Assembly: GCA_964397045.1 (NCBI GenBank)
Contig: CAYNHF010000003.1
Location: 86,893 to 150,892, forward strand
Length of the DNA stretch: 64,000 nt
Direction: 5' to 3'
From: CAYNHF01 sp964397045
GTDB lineage: Bacteria > Actinomycetota > Acidimicrobiia > Spongiisociales > UBA5794
In this document: positions 1 to 8,337 of the stretch, in pieces
Numbering within the stretch: the first letter of the stretch is position 1
Layout: each line of letters starts with the position of its first letter
Position numbers and translations under genes: made by a program
The notes under the pieces: model-generated
Database searches by the model: none
The model's input: only the letters and a program-made list of their open reading frames with translations
Told to the model about the DNA's origin: nothing

Positions 1-1
1 G

Positions 2-1066
2 TCTGTGACCAGCGGCGATCTATCTCCGGTGGTGACCGGGATGGTGTATTGCAGCGTCATCGAGGGCTGCTACGAAATCCATGAGATCAATCGTGCGAGT
101 GATTGGACGGCGGCGCTGTCGCAGTGGTGTGATGACCAGCCCGACCTGGTGGCCTTCACTGGCCAGTGCCTCGCCCACCGAGCAGAGATCCGGCAACTAC
201 AGGGGAGCTGGAGCGATGCGCTGGCAGAGGCGCAACGTGCTCACGGCCGGAACGCACGCGGGTTGATCGCAGCGCAGGCCTTCTACCAGGAGGGTGAGGT
301 CCACCGGCTGCGCGGGGAGTATGTCGTTGCCGAAGAGGCGTATTCGAACGTCAGGCAGAGCGGCGGGGATCCGCAGCCGGGGATGGCTCGCCTGCGGCTT
401 GCACAAGGGAACGCGGCGGCAGCGGAAGCCGGAATCAAGAGAGCGGTGGCGGAGGCAGGGGATGCCGCGTCTCGCGCTCGACTCCTACCGACGTTGGTCG
501 ATGTCATGCTGGAAGTGGGCGAAGCAAGACTCGCAGGGGAGGCGTCGGATGAACTCACCGGGATTGCCGCAGGAACCGGGATCGAGTTTCATCAAGCGGC
601 CGCCGCGCGCGGCGCCGTCGCGACGGAAGCGGTCGACTGGATACCCGCCCTGGCTTCGCTGCGACAAGCCCTTGTGCTGTGGCAGAGCCTCGAAGTTCCG
701 TACGAAGTGGCGCGCACTCGGGTGCTCATGGCCCGGTCACTGGAAGGATTGGGTGACCACGACACAGCGGCTCTCGAATTCGAGGCAGCTCGGACGGGTT
801 TCGAGCAACTCGGTGCTCAACCAGACGTCCTCCTGGTGAACGGGCTGACGGGCGGGGACTCGCGCCGGGACGCTCTCGGCTTGTCGAACCGGGAACTGGA
901 GGTCCTTCGACTACTCACGACGGGTGCCACCAACCGAGAGATCGCCGCTGAACTCATACTGAGCGAGCGGACCATCGACCGGCACGTGAGCAATCTCTAC
1001 GCCAAGCTCGGAGTTGGTTCACGCGCCGCCGCCACCGCATATGCATACGAACACGGCCTCATCTGA
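2..1066 (+). CDS. LuxR-family transcriptional regulator with TPR-like region (5' partial)
   Basis: The last ~60 residues form a LuxR-type helix-turn-helix: LSNRELEVLRLL, then TNREIAAEL and SERTIDRHVSNLYAKLGV, ending in an Ala-rich helix. The preceding ~290 residues are alpha-helical with paired Ala-rich helices (for example WSDALAEAQRAH, YVVAEEAYSNV, HDTAALEFEAARTGFEQLG), typical of the TPR-like sensor region of large LuxR regulators. The frame is open to the left edge of the window and no ribosome-binding site precedes the GTG at position 5, so the gene very probably begins outside the window. It should act as a cytoplasmic DNA-binding regulator; its target is unknown. The monooxygenase gene that follows is a candidate, but that is only proximity. 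Confidence 0.85.
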   Translation, partial: SVTSGDLSPVVTGMVYCSVIEGCYEIHEINRASDWTAALSQWCDDQPDLVAFTGQCLAHRAEIRQLQGSWSDALAEAQRAHGRNARGLIAAQAFYQEGEVHRLRGEYVVAEEAYSNVRQSGGDPQPGMARLRLAQGNAAAAEAGIKRAVAEAGDAASRARLLPTLVDVMLEVGEARLAGEASDELTGIAAGTGIEFHQAAAARGAVATEAVDWIPALASLRQALVLWQSLEVPYEVARTRVLMARSLEGLGDHDTAALEFEAARTGFEQLGAQPDVLLVNGLTGGDSRRDALGLSNRELEVLRLLTTGATNREIAAELILSERTIDRHVSNLYAKLGVGSRAAATAYAYEHGLI

Positions 1067-1108
1067 CTAGCCGCATTGGGTAGTTCCACCCACAACTGCA
1101 CGATGAGA

Positions 1109-1149
1109 ATTGGGCGATCTCACCGAAGTCGTCACCGCTGCCGCCCAAT
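1109..1149. promoter_or_regulatory. Inverted repeat in the leader of the monooxygenase gene
   Basis: ATTGGGCG (1109-1116) is repeated as its exact reverse complement CGCCCAAT (1142-1149) with 25 bases between. The pair lies 30 bases upstream of the favoured ATG at 1179. It could be an operator half-site pair or a long-loop hairpin in the 5' leader. No regulator is identified; the match is direct observation, the role is inference. Confidence 0.35.
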
Positions 1150-1178
1150 ACCTTGCTCGTAGCGGCAGCAGGAGGAGC

Positions 1179-2306
1179 ATGACCAGTCATTCCCCGGAGC
1201 GGGTCGACACGATCGTCATTGGCGGCGGCCAAACCGGCCTCATGGTGGGCCATGAACTGAGCAGACAGGGAGTCGACTACGTGATTCTCGACGCACATCG
1301 TCGGGTCGGCGATGCCTGGCGTCAGCGCTGGGATTCGCTGCTGTTGTTCACGCCTGCCCGAATGAACGCGCTTCCCGGTTTGTCGTTTCCAGCGCGAGGT
1401 TCTGAATATGTCTCCAAGGATGATGTTGCCGACTACCTGGAGGACTACGCCCGTCAGATGTCTCTTCCGATCCGCAACGGCATCCGTGTCGAGAACATGA
1501 CGCGCGAGGATGATACGTATGTAGTGACCACCAACCAGGGCACCCTGCGCGCATCCAACGTGGTTGTAGCCATGGCGAACTACCAGGTCCCAAGAACGCC
1601 TGTCTTCGCTGCGGATCTTGGTCCCGATGTCATCCAGATGCACTCGAGCCAATATCGCAATCCTGAGCAGCTGCAGGAGGGAGACGTTCTAGTGGTGGGC
1701 ATGGGCAACTCGGGAGCCGATATCGCTCTCGAGGTTGCCGGGACTCACAGAACGCTGGCCTCAGGGACGGAGACCGGCCACGTTCCCTTCCGTCTCGAGG
1801 GTCCGTTCGGCAAGTGGATCGGGGTCCGACTCGTCCGTTTTGTTGCAGTCGATGTTCTGAACACTGCGACTATGGTCGGGCGAAAGGCCAGGCCGAAGAT
1901 GCTTGGCAAAGCGGCGCCGCTGGTTCGAGTCAAGCCAAAGGATCTGGCCGCTGCGGGCGTCGAGCGCGTGCCGCGGATCGAGGGAGTCACGAATGGACTC
2001 CCGACGACGGAAGATGGTCGAGTTCTCGACGTCACGAATGTCATCTGGTGCACAGGCTTCCAGGCCGGCTTCTCGTGGATCGATCTGCAGGTGTTCGACG
2101 AGACTGGCAAGCCGAGACATGAACGCGGCGTTGTGCACGATCATCCCGGTCTCTACTTCGTTGGTCTGTTCTTCCTGCACTCACTGTGGTCCGAGACGCT
2201 CACCGGCATGCAGGCCGATGCCCGGTATGTGGTGAGACATTTGGTGGATCGCACAGATGCTCTAGAAACGGCGGTCGTGGGATCGGGCAACGCGCCACCG
2301 AAGTAG
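1179..2306 (+). CDS. FAD/NAD(P)-binding flavin monooxygenase-like oxidoreductase (CzcO-like)
   Basis: A 375-residue flavoprotein. An N-terminal Rossmann motif GGGQTG (residues 15-20) binds FAD, and GDAWRQRWDSL is the conserved segment after the first beta-alpha-beta unit of flavin monooxygenases. A second nucleotide-binding motif, VVGMGNSGADIALEV, fits NAD(P)H. WCTGFQAGFSWI near the C-terminus is the usual late FMO motif. The family oxygenates soft nucleophiles or ketones; the substrate cannot be predicted. I chose ATG 1179 because AGGAGG lies just upstream (1170-1175); an in-frame TTG at 1110 would add 23 residues but would put the leader inverted repeat inside coding sequence. The gene stands alone on this strand and converges with the next one. 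Confidence 0.85.
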   Translation: MTSHSPERVDTIVIGGGQTGLMVGHELSRQGVDYVILDAHRRVGDAWRQRWDSLLLFTPARMNALPGLSFPARGSEYVSKDDVADYLEDYARQMSLPIRNGIRVENMTREDDTYVVTTNQGTLRASNVVVAMANYQVPRTPVFAADLGPDVIQMHSSQYRNPEQLQEGDVLVVGMGNSGADIALEVAGTHRTLASGTETGHVPFRLEGPFGKWIGVRLVRFVAVDVLNTATMVGRKARPKMLGKAAPLVRVKPKDLAAAGVERVPRIEGVTNGLPTTEDGRVLDVTNVIWCTGFQAGFSWIDLQVFDETGKPRHERGVVHDHPGLYFVGLFFLHSLWSETLTGMQADARYVVRHLVDRTDALETAVVGSGNAPPK

Positions 2307-2392
2307 GCCGGTCGGGAGCCATTGCGGAGCCGCTCGCGCGTTCGTGAACCCACGCCACCGTTCCGGTGTCGCGCTTCTCGTCGTCCCAACGT

Positions 2393-3604
2393 TCAGCTGG
2401 TCTCTTGCCGACGGCGGGCGACGCGATGCAGCTGCTCGTCGAGCGGGTGAGAGGCGCTCCTGCCGCCTCCGGCGCTGAGCGGCTGCATGTTCGATACCTC
2501 AATGACGTCCACTGAGGCGTCGAAGTAGAGCGCCCCGGCAGCCACCAGATCCGTCTCGGCTGCTCGTCGGAGGGAGCCCGGTTGATCCGCGAAAAGGTGA
2601 TACCGAATCGACTCCGTCGGCTGGTCGGTTGCCTGCCACACTCCGATGATCCGGCCGCGGTGCACCAACGTTGCCGTGGAGTTGCCGCCACCGTCGTACA
2701 CGTAGTCGAGGAGGGCGGGATCCAGGAATCGGGCCCGCTCCCGGTATCCCTGGACGTAAGGATCCAGGAGTGGAAGAGCATGGACCGTGTCCCCGAACTC
2801 CTCACCCGTGTGACCGCCGCCAATCCGAAACAGGGGCCCCGGCCAGCCTTCAACGGCCACCTCCTCGACGTCCTCGGCCAGGCTCGCCAGCGCCGTTCGG
2901 CACTTCTCCTTGGTGAAACCGGTCCACCATGAGATATCGGAGACGGTGACCGGGCCATACGAGCGGACGTAGCGGCGGATCAGTTCCGTGATCGCGACCT
3001 CTTCTCTCCAGGCGTGGAGATCTACGCCGGGAAGGACGTCCGCCCAGCGGTGGTACCGGCGGACGCTCGACCGCCAGCTGCGAGGAGGGGCACCGCCGAC
3101 GAGCCTTCCGGCGTCGCACATCCGGCTGACAACCCCGGGGAGGTCCACCGGAGGCGCGACATCGAGGTTGCGGCGCAAGTCCCTCACCGTCATTGGCCCC
3201 TCTGCCAGGGCGGCTTCGACTGCATCTGCCAGTTGGTCAAAGTCGTACTCAGTCAATCCCGAGTCGCGCAGCCAGCGTGCGGCGAGCCCTCCGGTGAGGT
3301 GGCGGGTCGCCCCGGCCGCGATGGATAGGAGTTCGCGGGTGAAGACGAACATGGTGAGACGCATGGCCCGCAACCGCGCCAGGTCCCAGTGGTCCCACAT
3401 TGCGGAGGCGAGGTCGGCGCGATCGAACCCCGGAAAACGAGCACGGACTGAGAGGTAGGGGCCGGCCGGGCTGGTGTTGTGGAGACCTACGAGTTCGTTT
3501 GTGATCTGTTCGATCGACGCTCCGGGTCGCGACAGTGAGTGGCGCGCCGCGGCGCAGGCCAACGCGTCTGCAGCGGCCACGATGGTGACGTTTGTCACTT
3601 GCAT
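2393..3604 (-). CDS. Winged-helix DNA-binding domain protein (AlkZ/YcaQ-like family)
   Basis: A 403-residue protein with the layout of the PF06224 family: an N-terminal part with LVGLHNTSPAGPYLSVRARFPGF, a middle winged-helix stretch (YDFDQLADAVEAALAEGPMTVRDLRRNL), and a C-terminal beta-rich part with LLDPYVQGYRERARFLDP and RGRIIGVWQ. Known members include bacterial DNA glycosylases that unhook interstrand crosslinks, but many actinobacterial members are uncharacterised. I did not find a clear QxQ/QxD catalytic pair, so glycosylase activity is not claimed. It is convergent with the monooxygenase gene and stands alone; its 5' side faces a 443-base intergenic region holding a CRP-type palindrome. 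Confidence 0.75.
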   Translation of the reverse strand: MQVTNVTIVAAADALACAAARHSLSRPGASIEQITNELVGLHNTSPAGPYLSVRARFPGFDRADLASAMWDHWDLARLRAMRLTMFVFTRELLSIAAGATRHLTGGLAARWLRDSGLTEYDFDQLADAVEAALAEGPMTVRDLRRNLDVAPPVDLPGVVSRMCDAGRLVGGAPPRSWRSSVRRYHRWADVLPGVDLHAWREEVAITELIRRYVRSYGPVTVSDISWWTGFTKEKCRTALASLAEDVEEVAVEGWPGPLFRIGGGHTGEEFGDTVHALPLLDPYVQGYRERARFLDPALLDYVYDGGGNSTATLVHRGRIIGVWQATDQPTESIRYHLFADQPGSLRRAAETDLVAAGALYFDASVDVIEVSNMQPLSAGGGRSASHPLDEQLHRVARRRQETS

Positions 3605-4047
3605 CCCCTCGCGGGATGGAGGGACCGTAGTCCTGCCTCATGATGCACGCTTGGCAACCCCCTTCCCGATGGCCGCATGTACGAACCTCTGCAGTTGTGC
3701 CTCGTCTCACCCTGTCGACAACGGTGCGGCAAGACAAGAGCCAGAATGCCCGACGCTCTAGAGGTGGTGACACGGATTCGGATCCATAGGCCTCTTGCGT
3801 CGTGATACCGGTCACGACGGCAGCTTGCTTCCGGCGGTGAGGATTCCTCCTGCACTGATCGGAATCGCCGACCGGCGAGTAACCCCTTTTGGCTGCCGGT
3901 GGTGGGCGTCTCCGGGAACCGAGTGCGGCTCCGCGGCGTCGTATGGGTGTAGATGGGCTCCTTCGCGACATCAGCCGACCACCACGGCATCACCTGCACG
4001 CCCCCCGTTGCTTCCCTGCACGGGCGGGTCGGATCGGGCGTGCGCTG
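3605..4047. other. Intergenic region between winged-helix gene and response regulator
   Basis: 443 bases with no credible gene: frames on both strands give only low-complexity Arg/Pro/Ser peptides without family motifs. The one structured element I see is the palindrome at 3799-3818. No Shine-Dalgarno sequence is obvious just before the response-regulator ATG. Confidence 0.6.
3799..3818. promoter_or_regulatory. CRP/GlxR-type palindrome (GTGA-N6-TCAC)
   Basis: GTCGTGA (3799-3805), six bases, then TCACGAC (3812-3818): a perfect 7-bp inverted repeat. The core GTGA-N6-TCAC is the consensus of CRP-family sites, including actinobacterial GlxR. It lies in the divergent intergenic region, 195 bases upstream of the winged-helix start and 230 bases upstream of the response-regulator start, so either gene could be its target. 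The palindrome is observed; recognition by a CRP protein is inferred. Confidence 0.5.
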
Positions 4048-4752
4048 ATGCGGATTCTCGTTGTCGAGGACGAGTCCGACCTGGCCTCTGCCATTGCGAC
4101 CAGCTTGCGACGCGACGGGTATGCCATCGACGTCGCCAACGACGGCGCTTCAGCGCTGGATCGGGTCGCGGTCAACGACTACGACGTGGTTTGCCTCGAC
4201 CTCAACCTGCCGGACGTCGATGGACTCGAGGTGTGCCGCCGCGTTGTTGCCGGGAACCCCCACGCATCTGATCCGCCCGCTGCGCCGCCGAAGATCATCA
4301 TGCTGACCGCACGCGGCGGCATCAGCGATCGCATCGAAGGGCTCGACCAGGGTGCAGACGACTATCTAGTGAAGCCGTTCTCGCTGGGAGAACTCGGTGC
4401 CCGGATTCGGGCCCTGCTGCGGCGCGACACGCCGACCGGCAACTCCGTTGTCGCCGTCGCAGGGATCGAGATGGACACCGTCCACCATGAGGTCCACCAC
4501 CAGGGCAATCCGGTCGATCTCACCGCCAAGGAATTCGCACTCTTGCGGTGGTTTCTACTGCACCCCGGTGAGGTACACAGCAGCGAACGGCTGCTGGAAC
4601 ACGTCTGGGATGAACACGCCGACCCCTTCACTAATACGGTGCGGGTGACTATCTCGAACCTCCGTCGCAAGCTGGCGGAGGCCTCTGGTAGCGCCGACCA
4701 GCCCATCACCACCCTGCCGGGCCGCGGCTACCAGCTACGGAGCGACCGATGA
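4048..4752 (+). CDS. OmpR-family two-component response regulator
   Basis: 234 residues. A receiver domain with acidic pocket E7-D8, phosphoacceptor D51 in LDLNLPD, the conserved Thr in IIMLTARG and Lys in DDYLVKPFS is followed by an OmpR/PhoB winged helix (LTAKEFALLRWFLLHPGEV, then VRVTISNLRRKL and the wing GRGYQL). It should be phosphorylated by the kinase encoded next, whose ATG overlaps its stop (ATGA). The favoured start is the ATG giving MRILVVEDE, the normal N-terminus; upstream in-frame codons give no domain. Target genes are unknown; the downstream protease/MoxR run in the same orientation is a natural candidate. Confidence 0.93.
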   Translation: MRILVVEDESDLASAIATSLRRDGYAIDVANDGASALDRVAVNDYDVVCLDLNLPDVDGLEVCRRVVAGNPHASDPPAAPPKIIMLTARGGISDRIEGLDQGADDYLVKPFSLGELGARIRALLRRDTPTGNSVVAVAGIEMDTVHHEVHHQGNPVDLTAKEFALLRWFLLHPGEVHSSERLLEHVWDEHADPFTNTVRVTISNLRRKLAEASGSADQPITTLPGRGYQLRSDR

Positions 4753-5882
4753 TTGCCGACGAGCTCGCGGTGCCGCGGCGGAGTCGGGTGAGGGCCCGTA
4801 TCGCGGTCGGCCTCACCGTCTCCACCCTGCTGGTTGCGGCACTGGTGGCGGTTGCCGCCACGGCACTTGCCGCATGGCAGCCCAGCGAGGGCGTCGCGGG
4901 GACCCAGGCTGGGGCGGCTCGAGTCGGCGAGGAGGTGACTGTGGTCATCGTCACCGACGAAGGGGCAGACGCGGCGGCGGCTCGGACCCGAACCGATACG
5001 TTGCGGTGGAGCCTCGTGGCGCTCGCCGTGTCCGCGATTCCGGCAATCGGGGTTGGATGGTTCGCGGCGGGGCGCATGCTCGGGACCGTGGATGAGGCAT
5101 TGGCAGAGGTTGTGGGCGCAGAAGAGGAGCGGCAGCGCAGGCTGCAGGAGGTGGTCCATGAACTTCGTACCCCATTGGCTGTGATGGGAACCAACCTCGA
5201 ATTAGCCGCGACCGAGGCGGATCTGGAGGCAGAAGCCGCAGGCTTCATCGGCGCCGCTCGCCGCGCCGTGGACCGGATGGGTCGTACGGTTGACGACCTC
5301 GCAGGGCACGGCAGGCTGGCCGTTGAAGCAGAAGACGAAGCCACCGAGGTGGCGATTCTTACCGGCGAGGTAGTGGCGGAGCACGCCGGATCTGCCCATG
5401 GCCGCGGGCTCCATCTCATAGTCACCGGCAGCGCAGCCACCGAGATTCCCGAAGTCGATCAGGCCGCAGTCCGTACCGTGCTCGGCAATCTCATGGCGAA
5501 TGCGGTACGTCTCGCGCCGCGGGGGTCCGTGGTGAGTCTCGACTGGGGAGAAACGGCAGACTGGGCGTGGATCGCCGTCACGGACGAGGGGCCAGGGCTT
5601 CCACCGCGCCACCATGCCCGCGTCTTCGAACGGGGCTGGCGTGGCCGCCATGAACGAGACCGTGGCGAAGCAAGTGACCGATCGGGGCTCGGCCTCACCA
5701 TCACCCGCCAGCTCACCGAAGCCCAGGGTGGAGTCGTCACCGTCGAGTCCGATGAGGGTGCTGGGTCCACCTTTGCCATCTGGTTGCCACTCAATGCCGA
5801 TGCTGCTGCGGCAGATATCGTGGACCCCGACGGCATTCACCCGACCGCTCACCCCTGGCGCAAGGATCTCATCACCTCTTGA
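4749..5882 (+). CDS. Two-component sensor histidine kinase
   Basis: 377 residues. Two membrane helices (about 18-42 and 86-108) flank a short extracytoplasmic loop of roughly 43 residues. The dimerisation/phosphoacceptor motif is VVHELRTP with H137. The ATPase region shows the N box (NLMANAVRLAPRGS), G1 (DEGPGLP), F box and G2 (GLGLTITRQL). It autophosphorylates H137 and passes phosphate to D51 of the regulator encoded immediately upstream with a 4-base overlap. The short loop argues against a large ligand-binding sensor domain; sensing may be through the membrane or a partner protein. The signal is not predictable. Confidence 0.92.
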   Translation: MIADELAVPRRSRVRARIAVGLTVSTLLVAALVAVAATALAAWQPSEGVAGTQAGAARVGEEVTVVIVTDEGADAAAARTRTDTLRWSLVALAVSAIPAIGVGWFAAGRMLGTVDEALAEVVGAEEERQRRLQEVVHELRTPLAVMGTNLELAATEADLEAEAAGFIGAARRAVDRMGRTVDDLAGHGRLAVEAEDEATEVAILTGEVVAEHAGSAHGRGLHLIVTGSAATEIPEVDQAAVRTVLGNLMANAVRLAPRGSVVSLDWGETADWAWIAVTDEGPGLPPRHHARVFERGWRGRHERDRGEASDRSGLGLTITRQLTEAQGGVVTVESDEGAGSTFAIWLPLNADAAAADIVDPDGIHPTAHPWRKDLITS

Positions 5883-5939
5883 CGCCGGCTTTATGCGCGC
5901 TGCCGTATGTTCGCCCGGTTGCTCACTCCGGAGGTTCCT

Positions 5940-7286
5940 TTGACACAGCTCGACACCAGTACCCGGGAGGCCCGTCCTTCTCGACGGTCCTGGCGCGACC
6001 TTCCCGCGTCGCCACCGGTGTCGGACGAGATTCCGCACCTCGAACCTGATCCCGCGGCGCAAGCGGTGGCCTCCACCATCGAGCTCCCGGCGACCGCGGT
6101 TGAGGTGCCGCCCGCCATTGATCCCAGACGGCGTCGTAGCGAACGGTTCTATCTGGGTGTTGGAGCGGCGCTTCTGGCTCTTGTGGTCGCGGTCGTGGCC
6201 GCCGTCGTGTGGACCGGCGATGCCGGGGCCACTACACCCACCGTCGCCGCCACGGAGGCTGATCCCGGTGCCGTAGCCGCGGCCCTCGGACCGGCCGTAG
6301 TGCAGATCGAGTTGTTCGGTGGCCTCGATGCCGGAGGCGGAGTTGGCTCGGGTGTTATCTACGACACCGCCGGTCTGGTGCTCACCGCTCACCACGTGGT
6401 TGCCTTCTCCGATGAGGTGTCGGTCCGCACCGCAGACGACAGGACATTCAATGGTCGGGTGGTTGGCCGTGCTCCCGAGCGCGACCTCGCCGTTGTAGCT
6501 CTCGAGGCTGCCGATGACCTCGTTGCCGCACCAATCGCAGAACCTGGATCCGTTGAGGTCGGCGAGCCGGCATTCGCGCTCGGTAGTCCGTTCGGCTTCC
6601 AGTCTTCGGTCACGGCGGGGATCATCTCCGGCCTCGATCGCGAGCTCGACACCCCGGTCGGCCTGCTTACCGGCCTCATCCAGACCGACGCACCGATCAA
6701 CCCCGGCAACTCAGGTGGTCCGCTGGCAGATGCCGAGGCGAAGGTGATCGGAATCAACACGGCCATCGCCTCGGTGTCCGGTGGAAACGACGGGGTCGGT
6801 TTTGCGATTCCGGTGGAAGACTTCGCCTCGCTGCTGGAGGAGGTCGAGGCCGCAGGTGGGATGGACGCACCAACGGTTCCTGCTCCGGAGGACGCAGGCG
6901 GGTTGGGCAGTTTGATTCCGGGCCTCGATGGTCTCATCCCCGATCTCGACGAGTTGATTCCGGGCCTCGATCAGTTGCCTGGCCTCCAGGAGTTGCTCGA
7001 CGAGCTCTTCCGGCCCACACCCGGCCCGCAGCCCCCGACCCCGCAGCAGCCGACGCCGTCGCCTGCTCCGAACCAGTCGGATCCGTTGCCGGGCATCGAT
7101 GAGATGCTCGAAGAACTGTTCGGCACCGGAAGCGGGCAACAGCAGCTCGATCAGCTGCCGGGGCTCGACGAGATGCTCAACGACCTGTTCGGGCCGGATG
7201 CGATACCACAGGAACTTCAGCAGCTCCTCGACGAGCTGTTCGGGGTTCCTGGAGGCGTGCCAGACAGTGGAGGGGGCCAGGCATGA
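5940..7286 (+). CDS. Membrane-anchored HtrA-like serine protease with C-terminal LPGLDELL-type repeats
   Basis: 448 residues from TTG 5940, which has GGAGG five bases upstream; an earlier in-frame ATG (5907) lacks this. A cytoplasmic Pro/Ala-rich N-terminus precedes one membrane helix (about 70-92), so the protease domain is extracytoplasmic. The triad is H152 (LTAHHVV), D182 (RDLAVV) and S258 (NPGNSGGPL), with GSPFGF and INTAIAS also typical of family S1C. A PDZ domain, normal in HtrA, is absent. Instead, about 110 residues contain four copies of a motif like LPGLDEMLNDLFG separated by Pro/Gln-rich linkers. The stop overlaps the ATG of the MoxR gene, which argues for a common transcript. Confidence 0.88.
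   Translation: MTQLDTSTREARPSRRSWRDLPASPPVSDEIPHLEPDPAAQAVASTIELPATAVEVPPAIDPRRRRSERFYLGVGAALLALVVAVVAAVVWTGDAGATTPTVAATEADPGAVAAALGPAVVQIELFGGLDAGGGVGSGVIYDTAGLVLTAHHVVAFSDEVSVRTADDRTFNGRVVGRAPERDLAVVALEAADDLVAAPIAEPGSVEVGEPAFALGSPFGFQSSVTAGIISGLDRELDTPVGLLTGLIQTDAPINPGNSGGPLADAEAKVIGINTAIASVSGGNDGVGFAIPVEDFASLLEEVEAAGGMDAPTVPAPEDAGGLGSLIPGLDGLIPDLDELIPGLDQLPGLQELLDELFRPTPGPQPPTPQQPTPSPAPNQSDPLPGIDEMLEELFGTGSGQQQLDQLPGLDEMLNDLFGPDAIPQELQQLLDELFGVPGGVPDSGGGQA
6974..7243 (+). repeat. Four coding copies of an LPG(L/I)-x-E-(M/L)-L-x-x-LF motif
   Basis: In-frame repeats in the protease tail: LPGLQELLDELF (from 6974), LPGIDEMLEELFG (from 7085), LPGLDEMLNDLFG (from 7155) and a diverged IPQELQQLLDELFG (from 7202). 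A more degenerate run, IPGLDGLIPDLDELIPGLDQ, lies just before. Each copy would form a short amphipathic acidic helix. Copies differ at the nucleotide level, so this is a protein-level repeat and not a recent DNA duplication. Confidence 0.8.
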
Positions 7287-8335
7287 CGACCACAGAACAA
7301 CCCGTCACCGCACAGCACACGCGGGCACCGCTTGATCCCGCCTTGTCTGCCGTACAGCTGCGCCAGGTGATGACCGAACTGCAGCGGGTGATCGTCGGCC
7401 AAGAACGAGTGCTCGAACGGGTGCTGGTTGCGCTGCTGGCGGGCGGCCACTGCCTGCTCGAAGGAGTCCCGGGCATCGGCAAGACGCTCACCGTATCCAC
7501 GCTGGCTCAGACGCTGGGTGGCACGTTCGCTCGCATTCAATTCACTCCCGATCTGCTCCCATCCGACATCGTCGGCACCAGGGTTTATCGACCCTCGACT
7601 GAGAGCTTCGACGTGGAGCTGGGGCCGGTGTTTGTCAACTTCGTGCTCACCGACGAGATCAACCGCGCTCCCGCCAAGGTGCAGTCAGCCCTGCTCGAAG
7701 TCATGGCAGAACGGCAGGTGTCGCTCGGCGGGGTGACCCATCCGCTGCCCTCACCGTTCCTGGTGCTTGCCACCCAGAACCCCATCGAATCCGAAGGGGT
7801 GTATCCGTTGCCGGAGGCGCAGCGCGACCGCTTCCTGATGCGGATTCCGGTTGACTACCCGACTGCTCAGCAGGAACACGACATCGTCGAGCGGGCCAGC
7901 CACCAACCGGCAATCCCGAATTCGGTCCTCTCGACCGAGGACGTCCAGGCATTGCAACAGGCAGCCGCCTCCGTGTACGTCGACCCTGCAGTCCAGGATT
8001 ACGCCATCCGACTGGTCCTCGCCACCCGTCATCCGGATGAGCACGAAGTGGCCATCGAAGGGCTGCTGGCCTACGGCGCCAGCCCCCGTGCCAGCATCGG
8101 GTTGATCCACGCGGGAAGGGCACTCGCCCTGTTGCGGGGCCGCAACCACCTGCTTCCGCAGGACGTCTACGACGTTGCCTACGACGTGCTCAATCACCGG
8201 CTCGTGTTGTCATTCGATGCTGTCGCAGATGGCGTTTCTGTTGATGATGTCCTGGTTGAGGTGCTCACCACCGTGGTGGCGCCTCGGTTGTCCTCCGCAC
8301 AGCTGGTTTCCCTGGCGTACGCGCCCCGGGGCTGA
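7283..8335 (+). CDS. MoxR-family AAA+ ATPase
   Basis: 350 residues. Walker A GVPGIGKT (61-68), Walker B FVLTDE (120-125) followed by INRAPAKVQSALLEVMAERQV, sensor 1 in LVLATQNPIE and the arginine-finger segment LPEAQRDRFLMRI are the standard MoxR signature. MoxR ATPases act as chaperone-like remodelling factors together with DUF58 and VWA proteins, which are exactly the next two genes. The ATG overlaps the protease stop by four bases and two bases separate its stop from the DUF58 ATG, so the set is almost certainly one operon. The client is unknown. Confidence 0.95.
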   Translation: MTTTEQPVTAQHTRAPLDPALSAVQLRQVMTELQRVIVGQERVLERVLVALLAGGHCLLEGVPGIGKTLTVSTLAQTLGGTFARIQFTPDLLPSDIVGTRVYRPSTESFDVELGPVFVNFVLTDEINRAPAKVQSALLEVMAERQVSLGGVTHPLPSPFLVLATQNPIESEGVYPLPEAQRDRFLMRIPVDYPTAQQEHDIVERASHQPAIPNSVLSTEDVQALQQAAASVYVDPAVQDYAIRLVLATRHPDEHEVAIEGLLAYGASPRASIGLIHAGRALALLRGRNHLLPQDVYDVAYDVLNHRLVLSFDAVADGVSVDDVLVEVLTTVVAPRLSSAQLVSLAYAPRG

Positions 8336-8337
8336 CG

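Noticed and set aside
2356..2368. Hairpin CACCG-TTC-CGGTG between the convergent monooxygenase and winged-helix genes as a terminator.
   Set aside because: Only five base pairs and no T-run; too weak to claim in GC-rich DNA.
5202..6395. Long minus-strand frame opposite the histidine kinase and protease.
   Set aside because: Shadow of the real plus-strand genes; Gly/Arg-rich translation without domain motifs.
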